Source: Amia ocellicauda
Lineage: Eukaryota; Chordata; Actinopteri; Amiiformes; Amiidae
Assembly (NCBI RefSeq): GCF_036373705.1
Contig: NC_089855.1
Coordinates: 10,063,219 to 10,127,218 of the forward strand
Length of the DNA: 64,000 nucleotides
Direction: 5' to 3'
The notes below the pieces were generated by a model. The model was not told the origin of the DNA, did not search any database, and was given only the letters and a program-made list of their open reading frames with translations. The translations under genes were made by a program, and so were the position numbers. The first letter of the stretch is position 1. Each line of letters opens with the position of its first letter. This document shows, in pieces, positions 1 through 36,676 of this stretch.

Positions 1-98
1 CATCCTGCCTCTGCTTTGTCTGTTTATAGGTTGTTTTTACACGAGAGAGGGCTTTTAGGGGGTTTACATGTTCACATTGTGTCCCTTTTTGTTTTTAG

Positions 99-22055
<21,957 letters not shown>

Positions 22056-22655
22056 GACCGGCGTCGACGGCAGCGTCCCCACCAGCCGAGTGGCCACGGA
22101 CACGGACGCTCCTCGGGAGTGTGGAGCCCGTTGTACTATGTGCCTTAGATCGGGTCTGGGCCAGATGATTCTGTACACGCTTGTGCCTTATTGAAGAGAG
22201 AGAAAAGTAACGCTCACGGCCCCTTCATTTTTAATGTCTACGCTTTATAAAATGTTTTTTTATATATTATATATATATATATACTACCTTACTTATTTTA
22301 TATGTTTTATACCTTGCAATGTGGAAAATGAGGTAGGGGAAGGCACAATAATCTTGTGGGATTTTTGCTAAATGGTTCTTGAACAGTAAAACGGTTTGCA
22401 GTGGTGAAGGACGGGTAGTAAACAGTAAATCTGATCTTGCGTAAGAGTGGGTTTGTAGAGAATACTGTGCTTGCTTTGTGAACTAGTAAAATTGCATGCT
22501 AAGTCCTTAAAAATAAAATAAATCATATAACCTTAATCTGAATGATATTTAACCAAGTTATTGCAACTTCTATTGGTAACCATTTCTTGCCTGTGACTTT
22601 TCTATTTGAATTGTTACTTTGTTTGAATTCAATAAAAATAACTGTTGATCTGAGT
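22056..22655 (+). other. cyfip1: cyfip1 3' untranslated region with poly(A) signals
   Basis: After the stop codon come an AT-rich tract (about 22258-22283) and AATAAA hexamers at 22512-22517, 22517-22522 and 22631-22636. The last one is followed by T/G-rich sequence (CTGTTGATCTGAGTCTC), so cleavage around 22650 is likely. The end is inferred, not observed. Confidence 0.6.
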
Positions 22656-23173
22656 CTCTTCTAGCTGTTGAATATTTTCAGATAAATTTGAGAGTGTGAT
22701 GAATAATTTCCTGGACATTTTTGTTGGTATATCCTGACTTTATCCTGTAAATCTGTATGAATTATACAAATAATATAAGAAAGTGTGCCAGATGTCATTT
22801 CTTATTTCTATAATTCTTTACATCCATTGTTGCATTAAAATAAGACAAAAGGTACATATTGTTTTTCTGTGTAATGTGTGTTAGTCCACTTTTATCATAG
22901 TGTGTAAACTGAGGTGTATGACTCCCCAGATTGAACTAGAACCCTATTTGCCTCACTCAATGTTTCATCCACTAGATGTCAGTATTTGTTCAAGCATGTG
23001 GCCACAGAACTCGACCTCCATTACAGTGCATCTTCCGAGACGCTCTGGAAGTCTTTTCTGCGGGAAATGACCAGGAGGGTTGAGAGATGGTTTTGCAATT
23101 CGTGAAGGTGAGGTTGCATTTCAGATGGACGACCAAATCCAGTCCTGCTCAGGTTGGTGTTGAGTCAATGAGC

Positions 23174-23274
23174 TCAAGTTCTCGATTCATGCTGAAGGGT
23201 TCGTACAACTCCACTCAAAAAGAGTCCTCTTGAGTGGAGTTGTACGAACCCTTCAGCATGAATCGAGAACTTGA
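23174..23274. repeat. Long perfect inverted repeat (45-bp stem, 11-nt loop)
   Basis: Bases 23174-23218 and 23230-23274 are exact reverse complements over 45 bp, separated by the 11-nt loop AAAGAGTCCTC. There is no TIR-plus-TSD pattern and no simple-sequence character. RNA from either strand would fold into a fully paired hairpin of miRNA-precursor size. Confidence 0.95.
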
Positions 23275-23668
23275 TCTACCCAGGAAAGATTGCTGGCATC
23301 CATTGTAATTAATCGACTTTCCCTGAATAATCTTACCTATTAAAACCAAAGGAAGCTGATTAATTGATTCAGAATTAATTAAAGTACTTAATTAAAAGCA
23401 ATAGAACTTCCAGGATTGCACCTGGTGAGGACATGTCAGCATAACAGTGTTTGAACTAATTTTAAGCAGCACAAGGAAAGTATAAAGATCTTTGTGAAAT
23501 TCATTTAAAGAAAAAAAGTCAATACAGTGCTGTTAAAGTATATAAACCGCTACCATTTACGAACATTTTCTTTATTCTGAAGAACTCTTGTAACAATTAT
23601 TTACAATGCCCTGAGGAAAAACCGAATCCTTCAGACTTCAAACTCTTTAAACGGTGAAGAGTGCCATA

Positions 23669-23761
23669 TTGTACTATAGTATTGCTAGGTAATAAACGGA
23701 ACCACAACAAAAGCTAAGTTTTTGAATATTGATGGTATAATTGTGCAATACTATAGTACAA
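23669..23761. repeat. 17-bp perfect inverted repeat with 59-nt spacer
   Basis: TTGTACTATAGTATTGC at 23669-23685 is mirrored exactly at 23745-23761. The arms do not extend further. It lies in the probable nipa2 3' UTR. Confidence 0.9.
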
Positions 23762-24508
23762 GATGCATCCTAACATTCTTGCCAAGCTTTTAACCAGTAT
23801 ATTTAATTATCCTTCAAAATAATTCCCGTCTTTAAAATTAAACTGTCTGGAGGTATTAAAATCATATATATACTTATTAAGAATAACCTTATAACCAGTG
23901 CTTAGCCAGACGCCACAGCTAACTGAGGTTTGGATTTTGGCACAGGCTTAATACTAATTTTGTGAACCAATATTTCAAATTAAACATTAGGGTAAATATC
24001 CAACATTGTGCTAAATCCGAGAAAGTGAGAAAAGGTAATGAACGTCTTTAATATGAAAGCTACTACAGTGGCTCTTGGACATTTCACATGTTCCCACGAC
24101 GGCTGGGTTTGATGTGAAGTGTGAGGACACCCATGAGGAAACGACCCTCGATTCAGTTGTAGAAATAAACTCAGTGCATGTTTATATCTCTATACAGAAA
24201 GTATAACGAGGCAATTTAAAAACATCTTGAAGTCCTATTTACAAGGTTACATGGCAATGTGATGAAACGGAGCCATGTAGTCATACTCAATTACAAAAGA
24301 CAAGCTTTGTGACGGGTAAGGCAAATAAAAACTTCAATACAATTCATTGGTCCATCCAAGTCACACTTTGTTTAAAAGAACAGATTGTCTTTTGTTTTCA
24401 ACCAAATGCAAAGCTTCCACCTGTGAAAATGAAAGGTTCGTGCCATTGCGGGCTACAAACCTGGACACAGTGTACAGCATTTAATAGCCGTTTACTTTTC
24501 CTATGGAT

Positions 24509-27393
<2,885 letters not shown>

Positions 27394-27485
27394 CGTGATT
27401 GTTGAGGTGGAGTTCGAATCTGTTACATTGATCACCGGACAGTTGAGTTGCTGATCTGAAGGACAGGGCAGACAAACAACAGATC

Positions 27486-29280
27486 CTGTGAGGGAAAACA
27501 TAACATTATTAATATGAATACTGTGAAGGAACATTTAGTTTGAAATAAGAAATCTATGCCATATTTATTTTTCTGCATGGTGAATTCTGTAACTATTAAT
27601 ATGCCTTCCCTGGTTTAAATTATTGATACTATTGACTATTGTCTATGTTATGTGTTTTTATGTATTGTGTATCTCAGACTTCTTTGTTATTGACCCCTCT
27701 GGGTTAATATATAGATGCAAGTATTTTAAAATAGACCAAAACACATGGTGGTTGTGGGAGAAGAAAGTCAACTTCATGATGTTTATTTGATAGGATGTAG
27801 ATGGTGTATTTCATGAATTTATCTGACATTACTTTAGCTGGCAGATTGTTGAGATATGTCTCCTCTTATACGAATATTTAAGGACAAGGGAAACCAGGCA
27901 GACAGCAATAAAATACAAACACAACACAAAGTTAAATGGTCTGTAAACATTGCTGTTTATGTTTTATAGCAACCAAGGAGTATGACACTGTGATCAAAGG
28001 AGATTAGAGCCCTTTTGTTTTACTTTAGTGTAAAAGTTAACTTTGAAAACTTTTTTCTTAATGTTTTATATACAGTGGCATATTTTTTCTGTAACACAAA
28101 AGGAAACAAAGAACAGGTTTTTCCAAACACTTCGACTCGTGATGCAAGAATTAGGCTTGGCTATTCCCACACAATGAGAGAACACATCCCTCCTGTCATT
28201 GCTCCAAATTCTCCAACAAGAACACTTAACCCCATGGCTGCCTCTTGAAAAGCAAAGCCCTGCTGTGTCCCCCATAAACAAAAAAAAAAAAAAAAAAACT
28301 GGCATTAGCAGGGATGGCCTATAAACCAAACTTGTAGATTAAACTCACTATCTAACTCCATTGACCTTTGGGATTGGTTTACACTGACTGGGGCAATTAT
28401 TCCCATACCCTCATTCACACTTCTGCAGAGAATGATCTGACCCCAGAGCCCAGAGTGGGTATATCTTGTGGATGATTTAGTCCCGTTATTGTCCTCTACA
28501 CCTCGGTCCCTTACCGTTCTGACCGGTTACATTCACAGCTGGATTACGCAGTCCTCCCATTGCCTGTCTGGACACTACACCTCTGTACACCTGCCCTGAC
28601 ACTGAACTGACACTGAACTGCAAGTCCTGTCTACTGCACCCCTCCTCTCTGTGACTCTGCAATGTAGTTCAGAAAAAAAATCATCAGGACGCAACTCTAG
28701 ATCTGAAAATATTAAGCCATTGAGAAGGATATTAACAGTTAAGTGCTGCTTCAAGAGTTAGAACCAGGGCACACACACACAATCAATCAATCAATCAATC
28801 AATAAGTCATTTGAATGAACTTAGCATGAGGTGCTGTCCTGTCCTTTATACACCAGCAGACAAAAGCTGAATTTGGGGGAAGGGGAACAAAATAGTAACA
28901 AACTACAACCCATTACTAACAAGGAATTGCCAGTTTTAGTTTCCGCAGGTTACAACATATCCTTTTTAAATGACATGCAATGTAATAGTGGCTTAAAAAA
29001 AAAACACAAGAGCAAGTGAAGTTTGCGACCACCTCGTTATTGGCCATCATAAGACCATGAGCTGCTGGACCCCCTGAAGGCTGTCCCTGGCATGGACCCG
29101 GTGTCAAACCTGCACGGATCTCATACGATACAGGAAGCGTGCAGAGCTCAGCTCATTAGCAGCCTTCATTTCGGGGGTTGTCACCGCAAAGCATTCATGG
29201 CATGTTGCACTGCCACCCAATGACACCTGCATACTGCTACAGAAATGGCAATTTAACACACACATCTCCCCTACGTGCTA
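27486..29280. other. nipa2 5' intron region
   Basis: No coding sequence is supported. It holds a poly(A) run near 28281-28299 and a CA tract plus about six AATC units (28770-28804). A possible minus-strand donor ACG|GTAAGG at about 28511 could mark an alternative 5' exon, without further support. Confidence 0.5.
28770..28804. repeat. (CA)n-(AATC)n simple repeat
   Basis: A short CA run changes directly into about six AATC units. Confidence 0.95.
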
Positions 29281-29640
29281 ACGAAGACCCCCCATAAAAT
29301 CGCCTGTTTTTAAGCCCCCTGACGTCACCACCCCCGTCCGGCCCGTCTCTAATCGTGCCCAGCGAGGCGTCGCCTCCGGTCTGAACCCACACAATGTCCG
29401 GCATTGGACCCAGCTCGTCGTTTCGGGAAGCCCACCCCCCACCGAGGACCCCATTCCCGACACCCGGGACACGAAGCTCACAGGGAGGAGGACGGTGTTG
29501 GTACCTGGCGGTGAACGGGGCGGTTAGGGGCCGGCGGCGTGAGATTCAGCCCGTCTCTGCCTCTTCCACATCTCGGACGCTCTCCGGCTGAACCCGACGC
29601 GCTTTCACAACAACCCGGGCTGCGTGCGCCGTCAGCTGCG
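29281..29640 (-). promoter_or_regulatory. nipa2: CpG-rich promoter region and candidate non-coding first exon of nipa2
   Basis: The segment is much richer in CpG than its surroundings. On the minus strand CCGCCAG|GTACCAAC gives a usable splice donor with the exon ending at 29505. A transcript from this region spliced to 27485 would carry nipa2. Read through that junction, the frame of the N-terminal extension meets a TAA in this exon without an ATG, so this first exon would make the extension untranslated. The transcription start is inferred. Confidence 0.5.
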
Positions 29641-29648
29641 TGAGTGGG

Positions 29649-29798
29649 CGTGCGTGTGCGTCAGCGTCACCGGCGTGCGTGTGCGTCAGCGTCACCGGCG
29701 TGCGTGTGCGTCAGCGTCACCGGCGTGCGTGTGCGTCAGCGTCACCGGCGTGCGTGTGCGTCAGCGTCACCGGCGTGCGTGTGCGTCAGCGTCACCGG
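29649..29798. repeat. 25-bp CpG-rich minisatellite, six perfect copies
   Basis: Six identical tandem units of CGTGCGTGTGCGTCAGCGTC+ACCGG run from 29649 to 29798, followed by a partial copy. Each unit contains two CGTCA motifs, the CREB/ATF half-site in reverse. The repeat is open in several frames only because of its composition. It lies just upstream of the inferred nipa2 promoter. Confidence 0.97.
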
Positions 29799-29829
29799 CG
29801 TGCGTGCTGCGTCACTCGAAGGAGGAAGA

Positions 29830-32578
29830 GGACTCTTCTCATGTCGGCCCTGTAGAGGCTGTTAGGCAATGTCGTTTGTATTACATCATAAACAGTCTTT
29901 ATCTCTCACTTTAAGTTCTGCTAATTCAGGTATCGCTAACAGAGTGGCATTTATTTGTTAAGCCTTTTTGTTCTGTGCCTGTCATGTTTACAGTGAAGGT
30001 CAAAAACAGAAACATGTTATCAAACTGGTTTTGATACGATCTGATCTCCCTTTTTATTCTCCTCCAGTACGTTTATTTGATATTGACCAAAAACAGGAAA
30101 TGGAAATGGCTGCTCTAATCTACTCCACTTGGCTAAGATTGCACCTTTTGCAGTTATGCAGTTTCAATGAAGAGAGGAGCAAGTTCATTTCTACCTAGAG
30201 AAAAAAAAAGTCTATTCCACAATTTCCACTCATAAATAATGACTGCCAAAGCACTGTGCAGAAACAAAAGAGGTGTATAAATGAGCAAACCTTGGGGCTG
30301 CTTCTGCATACCTAGATTGGCATTAGTTGGGCACTACCCAATGTTATGGAGGGTCGTCTGTGATCACTGCTAATCACGAAGCTGGGGAACCAGTGTAGTA
30401 TGGGCTCTACTCAACTCTGAAGGTAAACAAAACCTACCAAACAAGTCCAGCTATGCAACAGATATGTTTACAATTGCACTAAATAATTTACAAGGCTGTG
30501 CAACCACAGACCCTGCTGCTGTTCAGAGGTTCTTGGTCTTAAGTGTGCACAGATAAAAGGATATAAGGTGTCTTTTTTCAGTTTGCTATTTCAGTGGCCG
30601 AACCACAAGCTCTTCTGGGGATGACGGTGCATTGGAAGAAGGCACACTTGCTGATCCTGGGAGACTTGATGTTTGAATAAAATATTGACACTCTAGAAGA
30701 GGGAATTACTGGTTAATACATTTCCCCTTTTGCCTTAACGGTACTTTGTCCAGTTCCTTAAGTGTAATACAAGACACCTAGAAGGGTTTTTATTTTCTTT
30801 GCAACAAAAAGAATCACAATACCATCCCTAACTGCTATTCTGAAGATTTATAATAACTTCATACCATAGCCAACTACCATGAATTGATTGTCTTGTTAAT
30901 TAAATTGATGCAAACTGGAGCATGTTGTACAGAACCAAGACCTACTTTTTGCTAGTGCTGCTTTTTATTGAAAAGTCTTCTACATCTGAACTAATCGTAC
31001 AGTGGAAATAGTTGTGAGGATTTATAAAAAAAAAAAAATCCTTTCAAACATGAACATTTTTGCCACATAAGGAAAAGGTAGGAAGTGTCGTATGCAACAC
31101 TCCTGAATATCAATTTAATGTGCCTTGTCATACAATATAAATTAAGCATTACTAAACTGAGCTTTGAAGAAATATTAAAAAAATGACAATATAATAATAC
31201 AATTTGATATTGCGTAGTTTTTAGTAATTGGTTAAATGCTTGTTATACATCTATAAAAATGTGTGTTAATAATGCCTTGCTGTTTTGCCTTTTGCAATGT
31301 AAACAACAAACTTCAAGTGTGAATGCTATCAGCTGTCCTGTAAATTGAAAAAAACTGAAATCTCAAACGTCTTATTTTTCTCTCTAAATAGAAATTCACT
31401 TGCTCCTGTCATCAAGCAAAAGAATCTGGAATCAGCAAATCATTGTACATGTTTTTAGAATAATTGTTTCTAAAAGCACACAAGTGTCAGCTGATGCAAA
31501 GTGTGTATTCAAGCACCAAAATGCAAAACAACTTCATTATATATAAATGTCAACAGACATACTAACGTAGCTATACCAGCAGTCACATGTTGCCTTATCA
31601 ACTGGGTTAGCCTTTGAATACAGTCAATATTGGATGATTATACAGATTTTATCCATTCAGTAGTATTTTATTAGAAAACAAAGAAGAACAGAGTTTATTT
31701 TATTTTACAATAAGTACATGTAAGTAACCTTTGATCTTATTAAATACATTAAAATATCAATCCAGACATACATCTTTATGAAAACTAAATAAATTATTCC
31801 TGTATTGTGCTGCAGTCACACAACTGATAAGCATATATCCGTGTTCTCTAACTGCCCTTAGGCATATGAACCATTACAGCAGATGTAAAAATTACCGAAG
31901 TACCTGAGTTTTTGCTTTGAGTTCCTCGAGGTAAATGAAGGCGAAACATACAGGCTTGGCAGACTATTTAAGCAGCCCAACCCTCTAACTTCTGGCATTA
32001 TTTCAATTCAATGTTTTTTTTTAAAGCTGGAAAACATCTTAAAATAAATAACCAGGATTAATATTGCACCATACAAGCTTAAGCTGTTCCCATTCTCAGC
32101 TGTGTGAAGCTCAGCTAAACAGCATTATTTGCCTATATTTGCTTACTGGGATTAGTGAGTGAAAGGAAGCTTCGACGCTGGCCACAGCAGAGAATAAACA
32201 GAGCCTGTCCTGCAGTAGAACTAGGCTGCAGAAAGTACAGGTGAAATTCCGACAAGGCGTTCTAGTATGACAGAGAGTGGCAACAACCAAACCCAGCGTC
32301 TATGCGTTCATCTGGGCATGGAGGCACATTGGCCAGATCATTATATGCGTGGGAATTCATCTGTTTTTTAATTTACAGCTTACGCTTTAGCAACTAGAAT
32401 CTGTAATTTATTTTAAACACACCCTCACGCACGATTGAGGTTCATTAAAAATAAATAAAGGGTGAAATACATTCTAACAAATGCATTTTAGGATCTGCAG
32501 TAAACTTCCCACATTTAGAATTGTCAAGTGTCCCATTTTCATATGAATCATCAAGGAGAGGATTGCTAGGATGAAGAC
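29830..32578. other. Spacer between nipa2 promoter and nipa1, including nipa1 3' UTR
   Basis: No gene is supported. It is strongly AT-rich from 30700 onward. A minus-strand poly(A) signal (TTTATT on +, near 31694) would give nipa1 a 3' UTR of about 0.9 kb; this is an inference. Confidence 0.5.
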
Positions 32579-35416
32579 CTAGTCTTCCTTGATTGGGGCT
32601 TTCACGCCTTTCCCATTGAGGCTGGCATCCTGGAAGACCTGCAGGAGGAAGACGCCCACAGCCACGGTGGTGAACCCACACAGCATGCCCAGGCCGTCCA
32701 CGGCGCCCACCATCCCCCACTCCCGGAACAGGACGGCCGAGGCCAGGATGACCGTGCTGGTGAAGGTCACGTAGTAAATGGCGGCGAACGTGTTGGAGTC
32801 GAAGCGCTCCAGGGCTCTGTTGATGAAGGTGAACTGCAGGAGGACACTGACTCCCAGGGTCGCCAGCAGCCCCAGGAACAGGTACAGCGCTCTGCTGCTG
32901 GAGGAGCCCCCGCCAAACACGTCCTGCACCACCAGTCCCAGGCCCTTGCTGCTTGGCACGGTGAAACTGCCCAGCAGGGAGCAGATGCTGATGTAGACCA
33001 TGATGTTGGAGGCTCCGTAGGCCGGGGCCAGCCAGAAGATCAGCACGAGGAGCAGCAGGAGAACCACCAAGAGGTAGGACAAGAACACTGCAACAGGGAA
33101 AGACAATGGTCAGCAGTTGACATTTAGAGTGTACACATTTTTCCATGCACAAGTACAAGCAAGCGACTAAAATAAGTTCTACACCTATAATAGGAGACAT
33201 CACCTTTGACTCTGCTGAGGCCTCACATACCTGGATCTCCCAGCTTTTCCTCGAGCTCTGCCCTGGAGGTCACATGGTCTGACTTTGGGGCGTGAATAAT
33301 TAACACCACAGAGCCTATACAGCTTAACAAGCACCCCAGCTTTCCCAGAAGATTAAGGTTTTCCTGCAGTATATAGGAAGCCAAGAGAGACCTGAAACAG
33401 AAGAAAGTAGCTGTATTAAAGAGCACCTTATCTAAAGGGGCAGTGGAATGAGAGCTCTCATGAACACAGCAGCACAAAGCACTTCTTGTTCTTAAATTAA
33501 AAACTCCTACACTCAAGGCTTAGTCTCGTATTAATTCAAAGACCAAGGTGATGTCTGAAACAACTATACACAAAAGTACAGCACAATCGAAATGTAGGCA
33601 TCGTATAACTCTCCCTCCCTCCCTCCTCCCCCATAGACACACTACTGCGTATTGTCCTCTGTTTTCCCAGAACCCGGCTCTTCAAGGTCAATGCTTAAGA
33701 TTAAGGTTTTGACTATGGAAAATTGGTTCTTGCAAATATGCTGACTTTATAAGTCCGTATCTGTAAAACTAATAAATATAAAAGGCTGTTTTTGCTTCCT
33801 TTACACATCTCCTCAAGAGCTTGTCTGTGAGATTTATATATAATTTTTTTATGAGGTATTAACCTTGAGTTTCAGGGCAAAGCAAGTTACACTCTACACT
33901 ACTGTGTGTCTGTGACAGTACTGGACTAGATTTGTTATCACAGCCTCCATAACTCAAATGTTCACTTTTGTGTTCCCTATAGAGATGTTAATCAGACCTC
34001 AGTAAAGAAGGAAATACCCTTTGGACGGTTTATCTGAGGATTGCTAACGTCATGAATAATTATGAGAAGCACAGGTTGTAATTAGAGGGGAAAAAAAGGC
34101 ATGTTTTAATTTGACATCAAGTCGGTAGTTGATATACTGAATACTGATGCATTCTCAGAAATGTGCAGAAGTGGAACAAATTGCAAGACTAAACTCTGAA
34201 GACAGGTTGGCAAAGAGGGGCTTGTTCAAAACGGTCCTGAATTAGCAAACACATTACTGAAATGCACACAAGTATCCGACTCACCCAAAAGGCACACCAA
34301 GAGCTCCAAGTGGCGTAACCAAGACAGCAGGAGCTGCATTATATGCCAAGAAATTCCCTATCTGACCCAGGATCACTGTTTAGACAAAGGAAGTTGAGGC
34401 TTGTGAATAATGGGCCTTAGCTTACATCCTCTTGAGTCTACAGCACATGTTCCAGACAGAACAACAGCAATGGAAAGAAAAACTGAATGAAAAAAAACCT
34501 ATATGCATTTCATATTTTCACTTCTGTGTGGCATTTTTATTTCTTAATGGCAGTTTAATGGCTCTTAATTCTGTAAGGCAATGCACTTGAGATGGCACAA
34601 TATGTACACCAAGCCCCCAGGCTATATAAATACAAATAACTGTGTCCAAATATTTCAAGACAAATGGGGCCAATAATCTCAAATTGATTTGTCAGAAGGA
34701 CATTTTTGTGCTCTAGCCTGTATGAGCTGTAGTACACAAACATTATGCATCATTGTTTATTACACGAATCTATTCAGCTCTGCAATTTCATTTATAATGA
34801 TCACAATACGGCGAATTTACAGCGACAGAAATGTTAAAAATGAGAAATAATGCAATTTTTGTGTAGGAATGATAATTACTACTATCATAATATGCAGCCT
34901 TTGAAAAATAATAGAAAACAGCAACATCTGAGAGAAAATCATTAAAGAATAAGCAACTTACTGGAGAGAGTCCCACTCCACCACATGTATTCAGTCAAAT
35001 ATGAGGCACCTAAGAAAGACAATAACAGTCCAATTTGCACCGAACATATACTGGAATATATATATACATATCAATCAAACTAATACAACGCATTGATGAA
35101 ATATACATCAGTTTTAAACATGGGAAATGATCTCACACCCAAGCTGAGGTGTTTAAAATTGGAATAAAGCAGAATATAAGCCCTGGCAAGTTAGCTAGCA
35201 CTGTATCCAATGAGAATGACGTGCAGCAACATTATTACCATTATTACACTGCTAGCACTGATATGGCTACATCACTCAATCGCAGGTACCTCTCTTCCGA
35301 GCCTGTAAAATGCCTTTTCTCTGCAACACAAACGTCGATCCATTGATTAAACTGGACACCACCGCTATACCTATACCAATACACAGCAACGGACTTTCTT
35401 TCAGCTCTAAAGTCAT
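32579..35416 (-). CDS. nipa1: NIPA1, magnesium transporter family membrane protein (SPG6 orthologue)
   Basis: Five coding exons in transcript order: 35416-35290, 35009-34962, 34375-34285, 33391-33231 and 33087-32579, with consistent phases, giving 311 residues (human 329). The first exon gives [11 protein letters not shown] and then the first membrane segment with [12 protein letters not shown]. Further blocks are [51 protein letters not shown] and [24 protein letters not shown]1 is an endosomal and plasma-membrane Mg2+ transporter linked to BMP receptor traffic. The two human spastic paraplegia SPG6 positions T45 and G106 correspond to T28 and G89 here, both unchanged. The human N-terminal polyalanine tract is absent, which explains the 17-residue offset. 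The gene is head-to-head with herc2. Confidence 0.95.
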
Positions 35417-35779
35417 TTTAAAACTTGTCTTGTGGCATAACAGCCTTAATGTAACATCATGCCTTCCGCAAACAACCCAACGAACTGAAGTGTTAGAAAG
35501 ATACCTAACGATCTAAAACATTGTCTGTTAGTTTACTTGACATAAATGTTCAATTCATTTCAATAACATCAGACACGACAAGAGGGACACTTCTGCACAT
35601 TGGTGATGCGGAAGCGCTCTTTGGATTTCAAATGAAAACTCGATTGTTTTCTAATGAGCGCCCTCTGTTTGTGCTGGAGAGTAAATGCAGGATAATTTTT
35701 TCTCCCTGCTTTTGGAGAGTTTTTAAGGATTTTAAGTAGCTTTCTATGCTAAACGTGGTTTCTGAGTGTCATTAATATC
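35417..35779 (-). promoter_or_regulatory. nipa1: nipa1 5' flank
   Basis: Only about 360 bp separate the nipa1 start codon from the Tc1 element. The stretch is AT-rich and not a CpG island. It must contain at least part of the 5' UTR or core promoter, unless a distal non-coding exon exists. No clear TATA box position can be assigned. Confidence 0.35.
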
Positions 35780-36676
35780 CACCGATCAGCCATAACATTA
35801 TGACCACCTGCCTAATAGTGTGTAGGTCCCCCTTTTGCCGCCAAAGCAGCCCTGACCCGTCGAGGCATGGACTCCACTAGACCTCTGAAGGTGTGTTGTG
35901 GTATCTGGCACCAAGACGTTAGCAGCAGATCCTTTAAGTCCTGTAAGTTGCGAGGTGGGGCCTCCATGGATCGGACTTGTTTGTCCAGCACATCCCACAG
36001 ATGCTCGATTGGATTGAGATCTGGGGAATTTGGAGGCCAAGTCAACACCTTGAACTCATGATTCAACAGACCAGGCCACCTTCTTCCATTGCTCCGTGGT
36101 CCAGTTCTGATGCTCACGTGCCCATTGTAGGCGCTTTCGGCAGTGGACAGGGGTCAGCATGGGCACCCTGACTGGTCTGCGGCTACGCAGCCCCATACGC
36201 AACAAACTGCGATGCACTGTGTGTTCTGACACCTTTCTATCAGAACCAGCATTAACTTCTTCAGCAATTTGAGCTACAGTAGCTCGTCTGTTGGATCGGA
36301 CCACACGGGCCAGCCTTCGCTCCCCACGTGCACCAGTGAGCCTTGGCCGCCCATGACCCTGTCGCCAGTTCACCGCTTTTCCTTCCTTGGACCACTTTTG
36401 ATAGGTACTGACCACTGCAGACTGGGAACACCCCACAAGAGCTGCAGTTTTGGAGATGCTCTGACCCAGTCGTCTAGCCATCACAATTTGGCCCTTGTCA
36501 AAGTCGCTCAGATCCTTACGCTTTCCAATTTTTCCTGCTTCTAACACATCAACTTTGAGGATAAAATGTTCACTTGCTGCCTAATATATCCACCCACTGA
36601 CAGGTGCCATGATAACGACATTATCAGTGTTATTCACTTCACCTGTCAGTGCTCATAATGCTATGGCTGATTGGTG
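35780..36676 (-). mobile_element. Tc1/mariner copy B, both terminal repeats present, internally deleted
   Basis: The left end CACCGATCAGCCATAACATT and the right end (reverse complement CACCAATCAGCCATAGCATT) are terminal inverted repeats, with TA after the right end. The transposase starts on the minus strand at 36547 with a paired helix-turn-helix DNA-binding region ([20 protein letters not shown], then GRPR). It runs to WSVES and stops at about 36056. The C-terminal part NSPDLNPIEHLWDVL reads in another frame at 36117-35812. The first catalytic Asp (WSDES) is changed to Val here and the block carrying the second Asp is deleted. The element is 897 bp and cannot encode an active enzyme. Confidence 0.92.

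Larger units (their letters stand above)
22656..24508. other. Tail-to-tail spacer between cyfip1 and nipa2, including the nipa2 3' UTR
   Basis: No coding region is supported. It must hold the nipa2 3' UTR on the minus strand; a minus-strand AATAAA at 23571-23576 is one candidate end. The spacer also contains the 45-bp hairpin (23174-23274) and a 17-bp inverted repeat (23669-23761). Confidence 0.6.

Noticed and set aside
29649..29798. Direct repeats suggesting a CRISPR array
   Set aside because: The units are contiguous with no spacers, and the genome is a vertebrate.
29624..29914. Overlapping frames coding repeated Arg/Cys/Val peptides
   Set aside because: They come from the 25-bp minisatellite, whose units lack stop codons in several frames.
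32445..33203. 252-codon minus-strand frame overlapping nipa1
   Set aside because: It reads the nipa1 last exon in the wrong frame; its product is Gly/Pro/Arg-rich low-complexity sequence with no membrane segments.
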